Positions 59,530-64,000 of a DNA stretch of 64,000 nucleotides are shown in pieces (the first letter of the stretch is position 1; each line of letters begins with the position of its first letter). Below the pieces are notes generated by a model, which saw only the letters and a list, made by a program, of their open reading frames with translations, did not search any database and was not told the DNA's origin. Both the position numbers and the translations under genes were made by a program. Origin of the DNA: Allium sativum (Eukaryota; Streptophyta; Magnoliopsida; Asparagales; Amaryllidaceae); assembly GCA_030737875.1 (NCBI GenBank), contig CM060923.1, forward strand, positions 493,422,453 to 493,486,452. The letters are read 5' to 3'.

Positions 59530-60441
59530 GCTACCCGAGCAGCCGGCGCTAGAGGAGGCCGTGCTGGCCGTGGTAGAGGACGGGGAGAGTTCCTAGTAGA
59601 AGAAGGACCCTTGATATAACCCCCGGCCGCTCAATACTTCGAGCTGAACCACGTAGCTAAGAGATACAAAAACCTAGGAGGCAAGACCTTCTCGGGAATT
59701 GGCACAGTAATAGAGGCCCTTGCATGGCTCAAAACATGCGAGAAGGTAATAGAAGGCCTAAGGCTTGGAGATCAAGATAAAGCTTTTTTGGGTGCCTGGT
59801 TTATGCAGGAACAAGCTGAACTATGGTGGGAATCTCTCACCGCCGGGAATAGAGAAGCTGGAAGAACTTGGGACGGATTCAAAGAACTCTTCAAAGAGAA
59901 ATATGTCCCAGAACAAGCCCTAGAACGCATGCACGATGACTTCGCCAACCTCCAGCAGGGGGATCTTTCAGTGCAGAATTATATGAGTAAATTTACACAG
60001 TTGCCCCACTATGCTCCGGAGCTTGGCGCCACTGCAAAGTCCAAGAATAAGAGGTTCATCCTCGGGCTGAAGCGACAGTATCAAGATAGCGCCATGGCCC
60101 ACGTAAAGCTGGGATTTAATGAATTGGATGAAATGACATGCAACTACGAAGACCTTGACCAAAGACACCTAGAGCAGGATCGAGCTAAATGCCAAGTCGG
60201 AAACAAACGCAAGCCTGCTGTGAATCAAGCCGAGTCAAGCCAAGCAGCATCCTCGAAACCACAGACTGGCAGGCCGCCAAAAGGAAGCTGCTATAACTGT
60301 GGCAAGATGGGGCACTTCTCTAATGTCTGCACAGCCCCGAAGAGGCAGAAGACAAATTGACAAGGTTCAAGCCAGGGCTCTCAGAACCCTCGCCCCTACT
60401 TTAATTGCCGCAAGACGAATCATCTTGTCAAAGACTGTCCT
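59530..60441 (+). pseudogene. Gag, D
   Basis: Frame beginning with an Arg/Gly-rich N-terminus. The expected ATG position (59527-59529) is ATT, so the start is lost or lies elsewhere. In-frame TAA at 59617 and TGA at 60358. Gag domain: WLKTCEKVIEGLRLGDQDKA (about 59733-59790), WFMQEQAELWWESL, WDGFKELFKEKYVP, LQQGDLSVQNYMSKF. One complete zinc knuckle CYNCGKMGHFSNVC (about 60290-60333) and a second (about 60400-60440) whose first Cys is replaced. Plant Ty3/gypsy Gag; would package the RNA of the element and possibly of A/B/C relatives. Confidence 0.88.
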
Positions 60442-61017
60442 TTGCTGAAGAAGGCCGCAGTAGCTCACGTGTATGACGGGTTGAACCCGCCACCTGCTTC
60501 TGAAGGAGCAGGTAAACCCGATGTTTTGGGAGGTACCCTTACAATTAAAAATATTCCTGTTTCTGTATTGTTTGACACGAGTGCATCACGTAGTTTTATT
60601 GCTAGTAACACAGTGCACAAATTAAAGTTAAAACAGAGAAAGCTTAAAGATTCGGTTGTAGTACATAATCCGATAGGGGGTTCTATTATTCTCAGTTCAT
60701 GTTGTAGAGTGCCAATCTCTTATTCTTTCTACAAGTTTTCTTTCAATCTAGTCGTTATGGACTTTCCCGAATTCGATATCATTCTCGGGCTGGATTGGTT
60801 AACGAAATACGAAGCTGAGGTAAAGTGTGCAGAACAAATAGTAAAAATTCGAACGAAGCTTGGACATATATTTATACCCTATCATGGTTCGAATCCAGAT
60901 AGAAAAGAATTTTGGTCTGCATTAGAAGTTATCCCCACTTCCATAGAAAAGATTCCTATTGTCGGAAACTATGCGGATGTGTTTGAAGAAGTCGAAAACT
61001 TACCTCTGCAAAGAGAA
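60442..61017 (+). pseudogene. Aspartic protease, D
   Basis: Same phase as gag. Retropepsin-type domain: VLFDTSASRSFI with the catalytic Asp at 60573-60575, but the residue after Thr is Ser rather than Gly (the family triad is DT/SG). The second conserved block FDIILGLDWL is intact (about 60775-60804). It would process the polyprotein. Activity is doubtful. Confidence 0.85.
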
Positions 61018-61930
61018 ATAGAATTCAGAATCGATCTAATTCCCAATGCCAGACAAGTGGTACATCCAATTCGCAGAATGACTCCAAAGGAAAAAGAAGA
61101 ATTTGGCGATCAAACTCGTCAACTGTTGTGGAAGGGTCTAATCAGACCTAGCTTTTCTAATTGAGGTGTAGCTATTGTGTTTGTCCCAAAGTCAGACGGT
61201 ACTCTTCGATTGTGCGTTGATTACTGAGACCTCAACAAACAGACGCTCAAAAATAAATACCCATTACCCCGCATCGATGATCTGCTAGACCAATTAAATG
61301 GGGCGAGAGTATTTTCCCGAATGGACCTAGATACAGGTTTTCATCAATTGAGAATAGCAGAGGAGTGTGTTCCTTTGACAGCTTTCAGAGGTCCAGACAT
61401 ATTTTATGAATGGTTAGTAATGTCGTTCGGCCTGTGCAACGCTCCAGCATACTTTGTTGATCTAATGAATAGAGTGTTCAGGGGAGTTATGAATAAATTT
61501 GTCCTCGTATTCATCGATGATATTTTAATTTACTCCAAATCAAAACCCGAGCATGAAAAACACTTAGAACAAGTATTGGAGATTCTAAGAAAGAACGTCT
61601 TCAAAGCCAAATTCTCTAAATGTGTCTTCTGGCAAGAAGAAGTAAAGTTTCTCGGCGATGTTGTGTCAAAGAAAGGGATTTCTGTAGATCCGAGCAAAAT
61701 AACAGCGATTCAAGACTGGAAACAACCCACTACACCCACAGAGGTTAGAAGTTTTATGGGGTTGGCTAGTTATTATCGAAAGTTCGTTAAGGATTTTTCG
61801 AAGATATCCGGTCCGTTAACGAAGCTCACGAAGAAGCATGAGAATTTTAAGTGGACTTCTGACTGTGAAGAAGCTTTCCAGGAATTGAAATCGAAACTGA
61901 CAACTGCTCCAGTGTTAACCATTATTGATG
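61018..61930 (+). pseudogene. Reverse transcriptase, D
   Basis: Frame continues with TGA stops at 61162 and 61225 and is then open to 62841. RT motifs in order: the PIRRM region before 61090, [32 protein letters not shown] with the first catalytic Asp (about 61324), [22 protein letters not shown] with the catalytic Asp pair at 61516-61521, and the [12 protein letters not shown] thumb-side block. Typical Ty3/gypsy order. Both stops look like G:C to A:T changes. Confidence 0.92.
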
Positions 61931-62300
61931 GCAATCAAGATTTAACGGTTTGGACAGATGCTTCTATTAGAGGTCTTGGTGCAGTGTTAATGAAAAGAGA
62001 CCAAGTAGTCGCTTATGCAAGCCGCCAACTGAAACCACATGAGAAGAATTATGTAACTCATGATATTGAGTTGCTAGCTATCGTTTTAGCGTTAAAAATC
62101 TGGAGACATTATTTATTGGGTGAGAAATTTGTACTGTACACAGATCATCAATCATTGAAGTATTTATACACCCAGAAAGATCTGAATTTGAGACAGCAGC
62201 GTTGGCTAGAATTTTTTGCAGCGTATGATCTTGATATCCTGTATACGCCGGGGAAGGCTAACGTTGTAGCGGATGTGCTTAGTAGAAAAACCGCAATCGT
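61931..62300 (+). pseudogene. RNase H, D
   Basis: Contiguous with RT. WTDAS with first catalytic Asp (about 61960), [10 protein letters not shown] (Glu), YTDHQSL (Asp) and [11 protein letters not shown] (Asp, near 62270-62288), all four acidic positions present. Degrades the RNA strand during reverse transcription. Confidence 0.9.
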
Positions 62301-63196
62301 TGCCAATCTTATAATTACGCCTAGCTTGATTGATAAGATATTTGCTCTCCAGAGGAATGATTATTTCATTCAAAGGATCAGAGGGAGAATCCAGAAGGGA
62401 GAGCCCTCAAGTTTTCAGATAGATAAAGAAGAAGTTCTGAGACTGAAAGGGAGAATATGTGTTCCCAACATCGCTGAGCTCAAAAGAGAAGTGCTAGATA
62501 AATGCCATAAATCTAAACTTTGCATTCATCCTGGTGTGAGTAAAATGTTCAACGATATCAATTGCACTTTCTGGTGGAAGGCAATGAAGAGGGATATTTC
62601 TTTGTATGTTAGCAGATGCCCTACTTGTCAATTGGTCAAGAGCGACCAACAGAAGCTAGCTGGATTGCTACAACCGTTGGAAGTCCCAGGTTGGAAATGG
62701 GAAAAGATTTCCATGGATTTCATAGATGGTTTGCTGCGAACCAGGAAAGGTAATGACAGCATTTGGGTAATCGTAGATCGCTTCACGAAGACTGCCCATT
62801 TCATACCTGCCAGATCCAATAGAACCGCTCAAAGTCTAGCATAGATATATTTCAAAGAAATCGTTAAGCTGCATGGAATTCCCATCAGCATAGTCAGTGA
62901 TAGAGAGACCCAATATTTGCTAGCAAATTCTGGGAGGCTTTCCAGACAGAATTAGGAACGAAACTGAATATGAGCACTACTTATCACCCTCAAACAGATG
63001 GCCAAACTGAGCGGGTGAATAGAATTCTAGAAGATTTATTGCGGGCTTGTATAATTGATTTTGGTAGGTCATGGGAAGATCACTTGCATTTGGCAGAATT
63101 ATCATATAACAATAGCTATCAAGCAAGTTTGGGAATGTTGCCATATAAAGCATTATATGGCAGACCGTGCAGATCTCCAAAATGTTGGGTAGAACC
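62301..63196 (+). pseudogene. Integrase, D (truncated by element G)
   Basis: Contiguous with RNase H. HHCC zinc-binding region ([10 protein letters not shown] ... CPTC, about 62500-62630), catalytic core with ISMDFIDGL (first Asp), [13 protein letters not shown], in-frame TAG at 62842, the SDRE block, a frameshift between about 62895 and 62925, then in the new phase [14 protein letters not shown] (catalytic Glu), [10 protein letters not shown] and ALYGRPC. At 63197 the frame runs into element G, so the GPF module and any chromodomain are outside the window. Confidence 0.9.
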
Positions 63197-64000
63197 TGAA
63201 ACACCCCACCTCCGTTAGGGTCACTCTCAAGGGGAATGCCCTAATTTTGGTGGAGGTTTATAAGTATAAGTCACAGATATACAAGACAGATATAAGAACA
63301 CATATTTTTGAACAGCGGAAAAACAACAACATCTTTTATTTCATCAAAATGCGTGTTCACAAAAACATGCCATACTTGTCTTACAATTCTTCCAAAAACA
63401 TAACATCTTCATAACTGTCTTGATTACATTATTAAAGAAGCATAAAGAAAACATAAATAAACTGCAAAAGTCCCATAATTGCTTCCCAAAGCCATAGTCC
63501 AAAACAGAAAAGATCCAAGCAATACATTCTTTCTCTTCAAGCTGGATGTGAAATCTGGTCAAGCTGCGTTATTCCCTCCCTGTGGACCTGGGGGGGAGGG
63601 GGGGAACGAAAGAAAAGAAGGCGAAAGAAAAGTAGAGTCAGACATAAAGCCTGAGTAAGTCTAGGACTATTCAGTCTATGAATAAAGAACTGGGTATGAT
63701 AAGTATAAACTGGAAATGGGAAAGCACCATAAACTAAGTTAAGTTGTCTAGGGTCGAATATACTATCGTACCCCATATTAATCTCTGTACCCATATAAAC
63801 TAGTTCCCAACAGGCACCCCATAATTAGGGTGAAGTGATCCATTTTTGATGATCGGCTCCTACTCGCATAGTTACATGTGTCATACGGCCCCCGATGTTG
63901 TAGTTACCTATGCTGGTCCCACCATGGGGTGTATCAAGTCCCATGGTGGCGGCCCGAAACAATTCTAGAATGCACAGGTATGCTACTGGTGCCCAGTGCC
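63197..64000 (-). mobile_element. Element G: start of an LTR related to F (runs off window)
   Basis: Begins TGAAACACCCCACCTCCG, close to the F terminus TGTAACACCCCACCTCCG. Shares further F-LTR landmarks: a poly-G run (about 63590-63604) followed by 'gaacgaaagaaaagaaggcgaaag', then AGTCAGACATAAAG and AAGTCTAGGA words. Orientation is inferred from F. GAACC (63192-63196) would be its left TSD. It interrupts the D integrase. Confidence 0.78.

Larger units (their letters stand above)
43356..63196 (+). mobile_element. Element D: gypsy-type element with gag-pol, interrupted by F and G
   Basis: Starts TGTAACAACCTGG. Its 5' LTR (43356-46091 plus 56641-59268, 5364 bp net) is split by F. A PBS-like site follows at 59271 and then a decayed gag-protease-RT-RNaseH-integrase frame, cut at 63196 by element G. 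The 3' LTR is outside the window. LTR start, U3 modules, leader/donor layout, core helices and leader hairpins are homologous to A and B, making D the coding relative of those non-coding families. Confidence 0.88.

Overview
This is repeat-rich plant nuclear DNA, most likely from an angiosperm with a retrotransposon-dense genome. Everything I can place belongs to LTR retrotransposons of the Ty3/gypsy type. I see no intact host gene, tRNA, rRNA or CRISPR array. The plant assignment rests on primer-binding sites matching the 3' end of initiator-Met tRNA, CT-rich promoter/leader segments, a chromodomain-bearing gypsy integrase, nested elements with 5-bp target-site duplications (TSDs), and AT-rich spacer sequence. 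I do not name a species.

Layout. An inverted element (I, minus strand) occupies 1-1786 and resumes at 40726-41843. It is split by element A (1792-40720, plus strand, TSD TGAAT). A is itself split twice inside its 3' LTR: by element B (12523-26607, plus, TSD ATATT) and by element C (28325-40023, minus, TSD TGCCG). To the right lies the 3' end of a related LTR (H, to 42924), then about 430 bp of unassigned DNA. Next is element D (from 43356, plus), whose LTR is split by the chromovirus-like element F (46092-56635, minus, TSD ATTTT). D's gag-pol (59530-63196) is cut in the integrase by the start of element G, a relative of F, which runs off the window.

A, B and C share an unusual plan: very long LTRs (about 6.0, 6.5 and 4.7 kb) around tiny bodies (1.0, 1.0 and 2.2 kb) with no usable coding capacity. 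D has LTR termini, an LTR core and a post-PBS leader homologous to theirs, but carries a now-decayed gag-protease-RT-RNaseH-integrase. A and B, and probably C, therefore look like non-autonomous derivatives of a D-like lineage, presumably mobilised in trans.

The most interesting signal is RNA-like. A block of about 1.1 kb near the 3' end of the LTRs of A, B, C and D (its 3' part also in H) keeps several inverted repeats in which both arms change together between families. A second set of paired hairpins lies just downstream of the PBS in A, B, C and D, again with compensatory changes. A and B also have a 14-15-nt stretch in the body complementary to a conserved segment of the LTR core. With conserved splice-like sites flanking the LTR interior, this suggests a long structured leader with an intron inside the LTR. 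It is a candidate packaging, dimerisation or strand-transfer system. Alignment-based covariation testing and RNA data are needed to establish it.
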